Assembly (NCBI RefSeq): GCF_000149955.1
Contig: NC_030995.1
Location: 2,686,213-2,750,212 of the forward strand
Origin: Fusarium oxysporum f. sp. lycopersici 4287
Lineage: Eukaryota > Ascomycota > Sordariomycetes > Hypocreales > Nectriaceae
DNA: 64,000 nt
Direction of reading: 5' to 3'
Under the pieces are notes generated by a model. The model did not search any database. It saw only the letters and a program-made list of their open reading frames with translations, and was not told where the DNA came from. Shown here in pieces: positions 1 through 11,541 of this stretch. Numbering within the stretch: the first letter of the stretch is position 1; each line of letters begins with the position of its first letter. A program made the position numbers and the translations under genes.

Positions 1-503
1 GCCCTACTAACTGCCTCATGATCAAATGGCAGAAGAAGACTGCTGACAAGTGCAAGAGCCAGTGCGCTGACAAAAAGAAGCCAGGCTACTGTGAGAAATA
101 TGCGGACGGTGTCGTGATGAAATCTTGAGTCCTTATTCAGCTCGGCAGGATCTTGAATCGCTTGGACAATGACTGTAAGGGTGATTGATCCTCCGAAAAC
201 GGATATTGTAATTGTGTGCCGAAGAAATTCATCCCACCACCTTAAGGCTTGCTCAGTATTATTAGTACTATCGATGCCATTCTTGTTGCGATTGTTTACA
301 CTGTCGGCAATGTTTTCTTGGGCTAAACGAACTTCGGCCAGGATGCTGTTTCTGATAGTATCTTGCATAACTCCTTGGCCCTCCCGGATTCCATCCTGTA
401 GCCCATTATTGACGGCATGACGAATAGGCTCTCGAGCATTATTGAAACCTTCAACAATGGCTTTGCAGATGCTTCTTGCGCATTCTTCTCGGCAGTGTTC
501 CAT
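1..503 (-). CDS. Membrane protein, C-terminus beyond window edge
   Basis: An open frame runs from an ATG at 503 down to base 1 with no stop, giving 167 residues and no visible intron. The N-terminal part is polar and helical, with two early cysteines and many Asn, Arg and Glu. Two hydrophobic segments follow. The first (around residues 108-126) includes ITISVFGGSITLTVIV and the second (around residues 140-163) includes FLTVAWLLFVSALALAL. It therefore looks like a cytoplasmic helical region followed by membrane helices. I do not recognise a named family. The gene is followed upstream by a TpA-rich block. The start is the first ATG of the open frame. The other strand also has an open stretch (169-420), but its composition is less protein-like. 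Confidence 0.6.
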   Translation of the reverse strand, partial: MEHCREECARSICKAIVEGFNNAREPIRHAVNNGLQDGIREGQGVMQDTIRNSILAEVRLAQENIADSVNNRNKNGIDSTNNTEQALRWWDEFLRHTITISVFGGSITLTVIVQAIQDPAELNKDSRFHHDTVRIFLTVAWLLFVSALALALVSSLLLPFDHEAVSR

Positions 504-1970
504 AGTCTGTATAAGTCTGGTGAGGGGGATTTTAAATAATATTCAATTATTAAAATCTTATTATAGGATATGTGCTTAGTTTTAGAGTTGTAATAACTGT
601 TTTTAGTCTATCTAATAGTAGTAAGACATAAGCCTAAGTATTTATATATATTATATCTATGGTATTTAATGTATATACGTCATAAAATATAATAAAAGTT
701 TATAATTGCACTATTTTTCAGAGGAGTAAGACTAGAGCGAGTATGGGTAAGGGGATTCTAGAGACTATGGCGTATTAAGTTAAGGTAAATTTTCCAAATT
801 GCTGCAAACTCCAGTTATCTATATGTCCTATGACTTGAAATTACGTCATAATACAAATCTGTCCTAAGTAAACCAGTGAACTCCTAATTGATTCCAGCTG
901 ATAAGTCGTCTAACCATAGCAAACATGCGATAACCCAGCCTTAGTCTTACTATCCTAATAAAGCATGGTGACACAGCGCCTTGGTCCTATAACTATTTAC
1001 TTACTCTTAACTGGCTCTTGCTCTAATAAGGCTTAGTAACTAATATATATAATATTTAAATAATGTAATTAACAAGTGTAAATTATAATAATATAAAGGA
1101 TTCCAGGGAGGCGGTTTTAACCTTAAGGTTAATATATAGAGTTCTAGGTCTTGGACTTAACTCCTAAAGAAGAAAAAGATTAAATTATATTTACTAAGTT
1201 AGTTATATATTTATTACTTTAAGTATAAATACCCTTATATATAGCTTACTTTAGAATAGGGATTTATCTTAATATATAAAAGTAATACTTATAATACCTT
1301 TTATAAATATATAAATATCCTATTAAACTAATTAAGCCTTTAAAGCCCTTATTTAATTTTCTTTCTACTTGCCACTTAGTTATACTTAAGTATTTTTTAT
1401 TTTCCCATAATAGCTTATATTACTAAATAGCTAAAAAGGCTATTTTACCCTAAGTATTTTTAGAATTATTTTTATTAAAATAATATTATAAGCCTGTATA
1501 TAAGAGTTAATTTATAAAATTATTCTTATTAATATTTTATATATAAGATTATAGGATTATTTAAATTTAATAAATCCTTACTTAATATTATTAATAACTA
1601 AGCCAAATTAATAATATCTTATAAATAGGCCTTTTATAGTATTAACTCTAATAAGATTTAAATTAATTTTATACCTAATTATAAAAGAAATAAAATAATA
1701 GTAATTACTTTTATCTTTTAAAAAAGCTATATTATGCCTTTTTATTTTCTATTAACTTTTACTTCCTAAAATCTCTATTAATATTACTTTTTAAAAACTA
1801 TTTTCTAAACTCTTTATATAAACCTAGCTTTATAAATAATTAAATAAAATTAGCTGAAAAAAGAATAAAATCCTTAGTCTCTTAATTAAAGCTCCTTAAA
1901 TATTATATAAAAAAGTATAGTAATTTATTAATAGTATTATTAAGGCTTCTATGTATTATAATAGTAATAA
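504..1970. repeat. TpA-rich, RIP-like block without genes
   Basis: From about 540 to 1965 the sequence is dominated by A, T and TpA steps, with almost no CpA or CpG. That is the usual product of repeat-induced point mutation on a former transposable element. No open frame, terminal repeat or recognisable transposase remains. The stretch 720-1030 is less extreme and may be a unique island or the edge of the element. Confidence 0.6.
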
Positions 1971-4599
1971 TTATACCTTGGTAAAGGCCTGTAGTGGGTA
2001 ACCTTGCGCTTGGTAGAACTGCTCAGGCGGCGCATTGAAAGGTTGAGATTGATGATTAACGATGGTTACAGGAGGTCCTCCAGGGATAGGGCATGCACCA
2101 GCCATGTCAATGTGCTTGTTGCCATTGTCCTTGCTCCACGCCGATGGTGACATGATGAGACTGCTTGAGTCCGTATGGAAAACCGACGTCAAGAGTCGCC
2201 CAATAGATACTTGCTTAAGTCTATGCCTAAGGAGATCCGGGCTTGATTTGCCTACCACAGCCATTGCCGTAACACCAATAGTAATGAGGCCTATAACCAA
2301 GATAAGGATGAATGCGGGTATGCCGAAAACCCAGTGGTACTTGATCTTGCGAACAGACGGTATCACTTCTACTCGAGCTGCTTGATCAGGGTCCTCGTTC
2401 CGGGCCCCGAGTACACCCTTGGACCCAACCAAGGCGGAAGCCGCAAGGTCATTCCAGAGCAGCTTAAAGACCATAGGCATCGAGTCTTCAGAGGAAGAGA
2501 GCCTTTTCCACTTCAGCCACAAACTCATGCTTCGCTGGGCAGTGAAGTCAATGACTGGCTCTGAGCTATCGCGGCTATTGACAATAGTCGCGAGTGCAGA
2601 GATAGGTACAATTGACCCAGGGATGTTCATCTCGGAGAATCCAGGGTTGAAGCCCGACGTTCCAAACAAATTCTCTTGGGATGATCCAAGCATATATAGC
2701 GATGGCGCTCGGAGAGTGCTAATGTTGCGAAGGTCTTTGAACGCAGGATCCACTATACCCCAGATTGGTTGAAACTGAGCGAGGCCCAGGGACGAGTCCT
2801 CAACACCCCAAAGCGGCATGTCATCCACGTTCTTGTACTCCTTCTCCTTCACCTCCTTGATAGTCAATCGTTCGACACTGTCGCTAGTACCGTTGTGGAA
2901 GAATGTGACTGCCTTGATAGTTGCCTTGACAGCTGAAGCGCATGTATACAGGGGCGAAGACCATTTGCTGCCATCTTCGAACAGGTTTGGAGGGCCATCA
3001 TCAACCCTGTTGGGGACACCGCGGACTAGACTGCAGGATACATATGTATTGTTGAGCTTAGGAGGAGCATTAAGTGTGGTGGCTTGGCAAATAAATTCTT
3101 GAAATTTACGTCAGTAACGCAAGAAAATGACTCCGTATGCTAGAAGAAACTTACTTGCAGCGTCATAGTCTGCAGCCGTGATCTTATAGGGATTATCATA
3201 GATTTGTTCCGTTTTTGAAAAGTTACTCGACAACTTATCCACACCCATCATGTTACCAAACTCGTTGAAGAACTCTAACGACTGGTAGTTTGTATGGTAG
3301 ATCTCGGTGATAGGCAACTTCCACTTTTTACCTATCTTGGAGTCAATTCTGTCGAATGCCTTTACTCCTTTGATCTTATCAGTAGGGTCCGAGATATTCA
3401 TAAAGAGCATATTGATGCCATTGGTGTACCAGGCCGCTTGATATGCTCGTGTTTTCAGATCTGGCTTATTGCCGTTGTTCTCTGCATCATGCTCGGGGTT
3501 GGTCTTGTTGATATGGACCAAGCCACCGTGGTCGGTCATGAAAAGCTTGGTGACGGCTATACCAGAGCTCGACTTGGAGCTGGTGCTGATCTCAAAGTCT
3601 ATAGAGACATTGAGATTCACGCACTCTGTCTCAGGCTCAAGGAAAAGCAGGTCTTCGGTCCAGGTAGCGCCCTGCGTATGGCCGACGGGTAATGTATGGT
3701 TCCTTAGGCCAACGCCACCATTTTCGCTATCGACGATGAGACCTTCAACTGGTCGAATGTCCTCTCTCAATGCGAACGACTCCAGGGGACGGAAGACACC
3801 AACTGCAATAGGTGTGCCGTTGTTGTAGTTTTTGTTATACTGTGCGGTTATCTGGCGCCATTCGATGTCGAAGTAATTGGAGATGGTGGTTCGACGCTTC
3901 TTGGTTCCGCTCATATAGATGTCGTGGAGGATATTCGGCACAGTTGTATTTGTGCCGTAGAGTATTGAACAGTTAGACTGGAGACCGTCGGATGAAATAA
4001 TGGTGACATCAGAAGTGTACGGACAGGGAGCAAGGCACATTGGTGAATAATTGCAAGTCCGTGTGAAGGTCTTGTTATCGCGCGGTGAGGTGCCTTGCAG
4101 GAAGGTACTCGTGTCTTTCACGTACTGAAAGGTTGCTGAGATCGATTCGCTGGCATTTTCATCCTGTTCATACAATCCCAGAGGAGTGATCACACCAGCA
4201 AGGGAGATGAGCAAAGCCAGCAACGGTACCATCGAGGTCATCAAAGAAATAGACGTGCGGACACCCTTTTGTTGGGTCGAGTCGGCTCGGAGAAGGGTAG
4301 GCCAAAGGGAGCTTTGAAGAACCCGCCCTGCAGTCGTCCTGTACTTTGTCAGACTACTTCAAAGTAGGGAGGGGTTGCACGAATTTACCATGTCCCCGCT
4401 GTCTCACGATCGCGCAGCTGGCCGGCAATAATTAGGGTAATGGCTGTTGGACAAAACAGTTGGGCTACCACCCGAGTTAGCAAGCCTCTGGTGTTCTTTT
4501 TTTCGCGCAAAAGTCTTCTTAGAATAGGAAGCAAAACTTACCAATCACGATGCCAAAGGCGATGATACCAGCAACGTATCCCACGGTCAGCTCAGCCAT
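1971..4599 (-). CDS. Large fungal membrane protein, 814 aa, four exons
   Basis: Four exons join in frame: 4599-4542, 4464-4389, 4338-3155 and 3097-1971. The introns are 77, 50 and 57 nt with GT-AG ends, and the sum is exactly 815 codons. The N-terminus carries a hydrophobic helix (GYVAGIIAFGIVI) and a second one after it. Then comes a basic linker of the type SLWPTLLRADSTQQKGVR and a further helix around MVPLLALLISLAGVITPLGL. A long Asn-glycosylation-rich, cysteine-containing region follows, and one strong C-terminal helix (FILILVIGLITIGVTAMAVV). This architecture is common among uncharacterised membrane proteins of Sordariomycetes. The large middle part is probably extracellular or lumenal. 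Starting at the inner Met near 4244 would lose two conserved-looking exons, so 4599 is preferred. The last codon abuts the AT-rich side, so a further 3' exon cannot be ruled out. Confidence 0.8.
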
Positions 4600-5337
4600 T
4601 GTTTCTGGACCTGGCCGTAACGCCTTAGTGATCAGTACTCTTCAATCTGTTTTCACTATGAAGTCTTGAGTTCTGAGCGACAAGAGAGAGCTGTCTATTT
4701 TAGTAATTATTATGACGTCTCCTTTTTGGCAGCATCCTGGTCCTGGCTTAATTTAGGAACCTGTGCGAGATTGACTGTAGCTGTTAGCCTTACATGGTTC
4801 ATTGAAAAACAAAACTAGTAAGGCATTTTAACCATATTTCTCGGTTGGCAGACATTACTGACTGACCATTAGTCTTCGAGAATTTGACCTTTCTCCAGTT
4901 TTCATGAAGATCAGCTATAGCCACTAGTGATACAAGTGCCAAAAAGATGTGGGACTCCTGAAAAAGTGCCGCCGGGAGAAGATTGGGAGCGCAGTATTTG
5001 CGAGTATCATAGTAAGACGGGTTGAAATTTATCCCGTAATGACCCATATTTGCCCTGGCGCGGCACAGATAACCCATCAGAATCAGAGTATTATGCAGCT
5101 AAATGCAGAAAATAAAGCCGGGCGTTTGGGATCAACGCCACCAATTTAAAGCTTGCAGACTATTCCAGGAACCTTCCCAATGTGTCATAAATCGTGGGTT
5201 TAGTCTGCCAGGGCTGAATTTCTTGTGGCCAAGGGTCGATCTTAATTTAACGAACTTTGAAGTTTTTTTTCTAGATCAGGCATGTGTACACAGTTTTCAA
5301 ACTCTCACCTTTACAGAATCGCAACTTAGAGATCATA
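4600..5337. other. Intergenic region, no gene seen
   Basis: This is the shared upstream region of the divergent membrane-protein and GPI-protein genes. Short open frames occur on both strands (for example 4799-5077 on the minus strand), but none has a recognisable domain or a splice partner. I see no repeat or RNA gene. Confidence 0.4.
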
Positions 5338-6002
5338 ATGGGGCTAAGCGCGCTTCGTAGAGTGCTAATTAGCCTCTTCATCGCCCATTTGTCTGTCGCC
5401 TTGATCAGTGAAGAGGGCCGCGAATACTGCACAGGAAAAGGCTCTATTTGCGAAGCATACAACAACGTCGATCGAAAATGCAGAGATGAGACCGGCCCCA
5501 AGTATTACGACTGCACCTGCAAGTCAGGATGGGTTCCTTTGCAGAAAGCGTAAGAGCAGCCGGAGCCTAAAGTTTACACCAAAGTCATTGTTAACACCAG
5601 AGTTGTAGTTGTTACGATTGCAGAAGCGTCATGGGCGAATTCATGTTCGACACAGACGAGAGGAACCGAGCGAGCTGCAAAGAAGATGGATATAAGGTTG
5701 CGCCAATCCCTTCCAGCATTATCTCTCAGCAAAAGGAATACAACAAAACTGCCAAGGTCCCGATAATGTCAGCGACGGATTCATCGACAGATTCTGCAAC
5801 CGAGACCAACTCAGCTTATGCAACTCTCAGTCATGAGCCATATACAATGACATTATACGGGCAGAGTGCATCAGTCACTTTACCAGATATTCCCGTTCGA
5901 ACCGAACAAAATGAAGATAAAGAGAATGTAGCAGGAGGCCGTGGCAATGGTGGTTTGATAACCTCTGTTTGTGTGATTGTGTTGGCGATGTTGATTACTT
6001 AA
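5338..6002 (+). CDS. Small secreted cysteine-rich GPI-anchored protein
   Basis: Two exons, 5338-5549 and 5624-6002, are separated by a 74 nt GT-AG intron (donor GTAAGA, acceptor GATTGCAG) and encode 196 residues. The N-terminus is a signal peptide (RRVLISLFIAHLSVALI). It is followed by a compact cysteine-rich region (Cys at YCTGKGSIC, RKC and DCTC) resembling an EGF-like or small disulfide module. A Ser/Thr-rich spacer comes next, then a C-terminal Gly-rich site with a hydrophobic tail (LITSVCVIVLAMLIT) typical of a GPI-attachment signal. The spacing does not match the eight-cysteine CFEM pattern, so I do not call CFEM. A cell-surface location is likely and the function is unknown. An acceptor three bases downstream (AAG) would remove one residue without changing the frame. 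Confidence 0.75.
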
Positions 6003-6945
6003 CGTTGGATATCTATTCTGCCTTACATTTATATATATTATCTTTTCCAGTTACTTTATTACCAGATGCTTTCTGTAGTTGGTTTTTTCGGTATAATCCA
6101 TCAAAACTTCAGTCCCTATAATTTGAACAATATCATTATGTCTCGGTGAATGTAGGGAGGAAACAAACACAAGTCAACCCAGCGCCATATCAGTAAGTCG
6201 TTTTATTGGTTGAGGCGAGCTACCCTGGAGGCCAGGCTTAGATTTGAGGACTATTGAATTAAAAACTCTACAATTAAAACCTGCGACGCTGATGATAGTC
6301 ATGAGGTATAAGTAGCCTTCGACAGGAAGCTCTTTGAATGATAATATGCTGAATTAGAAATAAACCGCCTATATGTGCGGCACTGAGAGCCAGGAACCCA
6401 GCAAACATTATCTATGGTTCTGTGGCATATACAACTTACACTTGCAGCTGAGAACGAGGTTAACAATTTGCAAGGCAAACATACTAGCAATAACATAAAG
6501 GACTTATGCTTACATGGATAATATAAGTTTAACAGACCTAGGTATTACTTGCAGGTAATTTAAGTTAAATCAGCTAAGAAAATAGATTCCAGGGTTTATA
6601 GATTTAGGTTTTGATATTTTATCTTATATCAGATTATTAATTAATACTCAGGGTTAATTAATATTAATTCAAGGTAATAATTATATATTATAAAATAACT
6701 TTATAATAAAAAGCTTTAAGTTGCCTCTGTATAATCGAACTGGCAGGCGGATATTGCGCAAAGGCTCGCGATGGATGGAAGAATAGTAATAATTCAAGAG
6801 AGGTAGCGAAACATTGCCCAGTGCTGGGGATAGATGTGGCATTGCAGCTAGAAGGTCGCGTTGATGCCAAGGCTTGAGGTGTACGAAATGAAATTCTCGC
6901 AGCACATTGATTGATTTTAGTATATCTGTTGTCGCAAGCCGGGCA
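6003..6945. other. Intergenic region, partly AT-rich
   Basis: This is the 3' flank of the GPI-protein gene. A TpA-rich stretch at about 6480-6720 looks RIP-affected. Open frames here are under 80 codons and unconvincing. Confidence 0.4.
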
Positions 6946-7148
6946 TGTTATTTATATTACGCAGTAGTGTTAGGTAAAAAACTATATAATTTATAAAACT
7001 TATTATTCATTATTCAGATAAGAGTTCTTCTCGGTGTTTATATTTCTTATTAATTTTATCCAACGTTAGGACTTTGAACTTTAAATCTAGGACTTTCAGA
7101 CTAACAGTCTGAATCCTGAAGATAAGGAGGAATCCTAGTTCTCCAACA
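6946..7148 (-). repeat. RIP-degraded solo LTR of the copia family at 32.7 kb
   Basis: Read on the minus strand, this 203 bp segment aligns over its whole length with the 194 bp LTR found at 32695-32888. It starts near TGTTGG, contains the TTCAGACTGTTAGTCTGAA hairpin almost unchanged, and ends near GCGCAATATAAACAACA. The differences are mostly C-to-T and G-to-A transitions (for example TTGCGC to TTACGC, GCTGGGTG to GTTAGGTA). No internal coding sequence is attached. The 5 bp on the two sides (GGGCA and AATCA) do not match, so no target-site duplication survives. Confidence 0.85.
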
Positions 7149-7635
7149 AATCACCCAGCTTGATTACTAAAGGCTGTTATTCCTGAGGCACGTTGAGACC
7201 ATGCCCGGCCTGCGACAAGATGGAAGAAGAGTCGATGCCCAGCCCCCGTAATGCTTTGAATCGCCAGTATTCTCATAGTTCACCGGGACCATCGAAAGTG
7301 GACAAGGAAGAATGGCTGCGGGACTGTCCCGTAAACTGCCCCGTCTCTAAATACTTCCCAGACTCGCTAAATCGAGATCTGCAAGATTCTAACCGGCAGT
7401 CGTCTTTGCCCCGCATTATCATCGTTCCTGTTCCCACATTCTCCAGTCCCACAATCCCGCAAATTTGAGGCCTGTAAGATTAAGAATAAATTGATGTAGT
7501 CAGGCGTGATTCAGTTAGTGCATATAATCATCTGCTTCTCAATCATGACCAGGCTCCTCTGCTGTGCATCCCTGTAAAACTACTCCCTTGACTTACCGAG
7601 ACATCGAGTAGCGAATATCTACAACAAAGTCCAAA
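7149..7635. other. Upstream region of the YCII gene
   Basis: An open frame at 7193-7468 on the plus strand has no recognisable domain and I do not call it a gene. The sequence CCCCGCAT at 7409-7416 is one base off the CCCCGCAA motif seen in other promoters of the window. Confidence 0.35.
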
Positions 7636-8165
7636 ATGGCTACTAAGTATGACTGGATTGTTCTCATACCAGACCATAAAGGAGCTTTGGCGAAACGCAT
7701 AGCTGCTCGCCCGTTAGTTACCCTTTTCGCATGTCCCCTTAGTTGCGGGCGCACAATAGTTAACTGATCTTATAGGGACCATCTCAAGGGTATCGCCTCA
7801 CGAATTGAGTCAGGTGTCTGGATCATGGGCGGTACTTAGAACAGTCCTAAGCCTGAGAATAATTCCTTCACTGGCTAACTTGATTATCACCCAGGTCCAA
7901 CTCTTGATTATCCACCTATTGATGGACAAGAAAAAGCAATTAATGGCAGCTGCATTGTTGCGAATGCCCCAAGTAGGGAGGAAGTGATGGAAGAAATCAG
8001 AAAGGACATCTACGCGACCTCCGGGGTCTGGAACCTTGAAAAGATCACAATCCTTCCAGTAAGAGCTCAACACATTTCATGGCAGTCACGCAGGCCACTA
8101 ATGAAGTCTACCTCCTGTAGCTCATGACTGCGTTTCGAAAGGGTCTTCCAGGTTCTACTTATTAA
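7636..8165 (+). CDS. YCII-domain protein, 113 aa, four exons
   Basis: Exons 7636-7712, 7776-7831, 7895-8058 and 8121-8165 join in frame across three introns of about 62-63 nt with standard GT-AG ends. The 113-residue product starts MATKYDWIVLIPDHKGALAK. It shows the YCII pattern throughout: a first strand ending IPD, an RPDHL segment, an SGVWIMGGPTLD turn, an INGSCIVANA strand, the EEVMEEIRKDIYATSGVW helix, and a final ILPLMTAFRKG. YCII proteins are small ferredoxin-like-fold enzymes. The bacterial member TftG acts in chlorophenol degradation, and others are linked to ring-cleavage pathways. A role in the nearby aromatic-catabolism genes is plausible but inferred. The gene is split so finely that no exon exceeds 55 codons, so simple frame scanning would miss it. 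Confidence 0.88.
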
Positions 8166-8527
8166 TGGTCCTTCAAGACCAATTAAGGAAATGGCTCAGT
8201 TTGTTGAGTGACTCTGAAATCTTTCAATAGAAATTACAGCACCGTGATCAATTGCCTTCGATGTGAACGAATCTGCAAGTGGTCATTCAGTTAAAAACGC
8301 CCTTGACTTAGATTTGGATTATATCAATTCAACAAGTGAGTATTTGTAGTAATATGAAGATGCAGGCGAGAGCAGGCTGCAGCCTCAGAAGAGCAAATTG
8401 AGCACCGCGGGTTTTAGAGGTTTAGGATATACCGGCTAGCGGTTAGCCAGACAAGCGTGGCACTAACTTTTACCAGGAGATTCTGTTGGCTAGCAACAAG
8501 GTAATTACGATTTAGCTCCTAATTGCT
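8166..8527. other. Convergent intergenic region
   Basis: This lies between the 3' ends of the YCII gene and the C2H2 regulator. I see no gene, repeat or RNA here. Confidence 0.4.
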
Positions 8528-11500
8528 TTAGCGATTGCTAACTGTGGAGTCTGCGAGGTCCTCTATTGGCGCCTCTAGAATCGAGGCAAATCTGCGGGAC
8601 AGCTCCCAATGCCCTTGGCGATAGAGAAGGTCAGTGATATTATACAATGTGGTCGAATCGAATTGGCGAAAAGTGGTTGTGGATGGCTCCGCCGAGTTCC
8701 GAGCCGACATAAGCCCAAGGTCGCTCGATCGCAGTTCGGGAATATCAATATCGCTGTGGGAAGCTTCGGCTGGCCGGAACTTAGCATGACAGTACGCAAC
8801 CAGTCCTGCATAGAACAACGCCCTTGGGACATGGATAGCTGGTTCCGTACTGATAGGAAGGGCTTGTAGGCGCTTGTAGATAAGCATTGCGTGAATGACA
8901 CAACTCTGTCCTTCCGGCTCAACCACCCAACCGCGGATACGTGCGAGGTCTCCATCCCTTATCGATGGCCCCTCGCGACCTATCACACGCTCAAGCAGGT
9001 CGAAGGATACGTATAGCGACATGAATGTCTCGTGCCAGAGCACCAGGAGGCAGTGGGGGTCGCGACTCGGATGGCGGATGCTTGGAAGATATGCTTCGTA
9101 CCAGGTTGTTAAACGGCGTCTAAAGTCTACAATCATTGACTCAGTAAATGTTGCACACCGCGCTTCACGTATCGCCGCGCTATGGCCGGCAAGCAGGACG
9201 TAAGCGTTCATGGAAGCGTGGGTGTTCGACGATACAGTCGTGCCTACAGAAGCGTGATCTTGTGGCTCGCTTGAAGACGGAGAAGAGTGTAGAGACTGAA
9301 TCATCAGATGCCATTGAGTAGCTGTAGAGGCAACGAACAGCTGATCTGAGCAACAACGCGGTAATCTTCCCGTTTCATGGCGTAAGAATGGTTCGTGGTG
9401 AAAAATAGCTGCGAACTCCGAGTCATGAATGTGCAACGCCGCCAGCACTCGGACAGTTTCCTCTGTTTGGGACCATGATCTCCATGCAGTTTCCAGATCG
9501 TCTGGGTCCTGAAGGCCGGCCTCCTGTAAAGAATCTTTGACTTTAAACATCCCAGCTTGGCGGGCCCATGCGATGATAGTACCATGGAAGCTTTCAGTCA
9601 GAAGCAGATCGTTTGGATTGCCGGAGAGCATTCCAAATGTCTGGCCTAGAACAACGGCTTGCGCTACAGCCAACGCTTCGCGCCCACCTCGGTAGAGATA
9701 GACTTCCCACTTATACAGTCAGAATGGGTCGGAGATAAATAAGATGGAGACAAACCGATGCCAAAATTGTATTGTATTTTCTTAACGGGGCCAGACTGGC
9801 ATTGTAAACTTCAAGATCAAGTTTTGCCGAAGCATTCTATGATGCCATTGAAGACCAAAGAAGGAAGCTGAACCATAATGCGATGGTACCCGAGGGCGCG
9901 TGCACGATGGGGAAGATGGGCTGGAATTTAGCAAAGTACAACTTGATGCATGTATTCTATCATATTGTCAGTTTTGATGATCATGGTAAGGCCCCGATAC
10001 ACGAGTCAGATCTCGCAAAACATACCAAAAAGTCAGCAGATGGTAGAACATCATCTTGAAGACAAGGCCGAAGTCGAAATGAAAGACCGGCTCGATATGC
10101 CTCATCTACCTGATGTAGGTTCTCCGAATTCTTGAGTGCGTAAGGATACGCTGATTCGACGACTGGTCGCGTGTGCCATCTGTTTCGTACTCGAGCTCGG
10201 ATATTGTTGTCGGTGATCGACCCGTGTGTGCCATGAGCCTCATCCGAAGCTTCCTTTGTCTGGATTTGCGCGACGTTTGCTGGAGCTTCGCCATATCCCC
10301 ATGGCGAACCCGTTGCCGAGATGGAGGACGTCAGAGCATTGATATCGAAACTTTCCCCTACCAGCCAAGATGGATCACAGGCATCGGCCCCAAAATCGAA
10401 CAAGTCCAGATCTGTCCAGCTTCCCAAGGCATTGGACGCTTGATCGGTGCCGAGAGAGCCGACGTCCGCTCGCGTCGAGGAGTCCATGGAGGGGGAGAGA
10501 TATGTTGCAGGATGGATATCTGTCTCGGAAGTAGTCCATTGATTATGCTGGTGATTATTATTGGGCGTCGAGCCAACTAAGTCGGCAAAACGTGCTGGTC
10601 CGCCTGGAGGATCATTCTCAAACAAAACATCATCATGGATACCGGACCGCCGGCTGAGGGCTGGTTGGCCAGCTGCGGTATTTGTGTCTGTGGCTTTTAT
10701 CAGAGAGCCGCTGCTTGCAGAGAGTAACGGTGCGAGTCTCTTTTGGACGTACCTGGAGGCGAGGGTATCGGTGGACCTGCCGTCAAAGCGAGGCTGTCTG
10801 CCTCCCGACGATGTGTTCGTGCGTGTCGAATTAACGAGTCTCTGCAGATGTCGGGTGTGAGCGCCCAGTTGGGAAGCTGTGAGCGAAGGAAGAACCTACC
10901 GGCGCCCATNNNNNNNNNNNNNNNNNNNNNNNNNNNNNNNNNNNNNNNNNNNNNNNNNNNNNNNNNNNNNNNNNNNNNNNNNNNNNNNNNNNNNNNNNNN
11001 NNNNNNNNNTCAAACGTGCTGGTCCGCCTGGAGGATCATTCTCAAACAAAACATCATCATGGATACCGGACCGCCGGCTGAGGGCTGGTTGGCCAGCTGC
11101 GGTATTTGTGTCTGTGGCTTTTATCAGAGAGCCGCTGCTTGCAGAGAGTAACGGTGCGAGTCTCTTTTGGACGTACCTGGAGGCGAGGGTATCGGTGGAC
11201 CTGCCGTCAAAGCGAGGCTGTCTGCCTCCCGACGATGTGTTCGTGCGTGTCGAATTAACGAGTCTCTGCAGATGTCGGGTGTGAGCGCCCAGTTGGGAAG
11301 CTGTGAGCGAAGGAAGAACCTACCGGCGCCCATAGCTTTTTGGGCAAATATCGCAGACGAATGGCTTCTCCTTTGTATGGGATCGAATGTGTCGTACCAT
11401 GTGCTCTCGTTTCTTGAAGGCCTGATCACATTGCGGACATTGCCATTGTCTGCGTTGTCGACTCCGTAGCCTGCGCTGGAGTTCGGCATCAGTGTCTCTT

Positions 11501-11541
11501 GTGCTCGGGTCGTCGGCTTCTGCACTTCCGCTATGGACCAT
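8528..11541 (-). CDS. C2H2 zinc-finger / fungal-specific transcription factor, damaged
   Basis: The first exon (11541-11324) and second (11265-11177) encode two C2H2 fingers: CPQC with HMVRHIRSH, then CDIC with LIRHARTH. A linker follows (SPWG and LDLFDFGADA segments), continuing to 10026. After an intron, 9956 to about 9890 encodes KLYFAKFQPIFPIVHAP, the start of the fungal transcription-factor regulatory domain. The domain resumes at about 9710 with RGGREALAVAQAVVLGQTFG and runs to a stop at 8528. The 180 bases between hold only shifted pieces of the expected sequence, with stops in every frame, and about 20 expected residues seem missing. The linker also crosses a 100-N gap flanked by duplicated sequence. 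It may regulate the adjacent catabolic genes. Family call about 0.9; integrity doubtful. Confidence 0.75.
10588..10909. repeat. 322 bp direct repeat, copy 1 (probable assembly duplication)
   Basis: This block is identical by eye to 11012-11333 (offset 424). It contains the regulator's second exon and the neighbouring intron ends. It ends exactly at the 100-N gap. Confidence 0.9.
10910..11009. other. Assembly gap of 100 N
   Basis: Exactly 100 N, the size assemblers use for a gap of unknown length. Both flanks carry the same 322 bp, so the two contig ends probably overlap and the true gap is negative. Confidence 0.95.
11012..11333. repeat. 322 bp direct repeat, copy 2 (probable assembly duplication)
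   Basis: Same sequence as 10588-10909. This copy is joined to the zinc-finger first exon, while the other copy is joined to the rest of the gene. One copy is enough to build the gene. Confidence 0.9.

Noticed and set aside
5338..6002. CFEM domain in the GPI-anchored protein
   Set aside because: The number and spacing of cysteines do not fit the eight-cysteine CFEM pattern.
7193..7468. 91-codon open frame upstream of the YCII gene
   Set aside because: It needs a non-ATG start, shows no domain and has no splice partner.
10743..11541. Apparent tandem pair of similar proteins on both strands
   Set aside because: They derive from the 322 bp duplicated contig ends, not from two genes.
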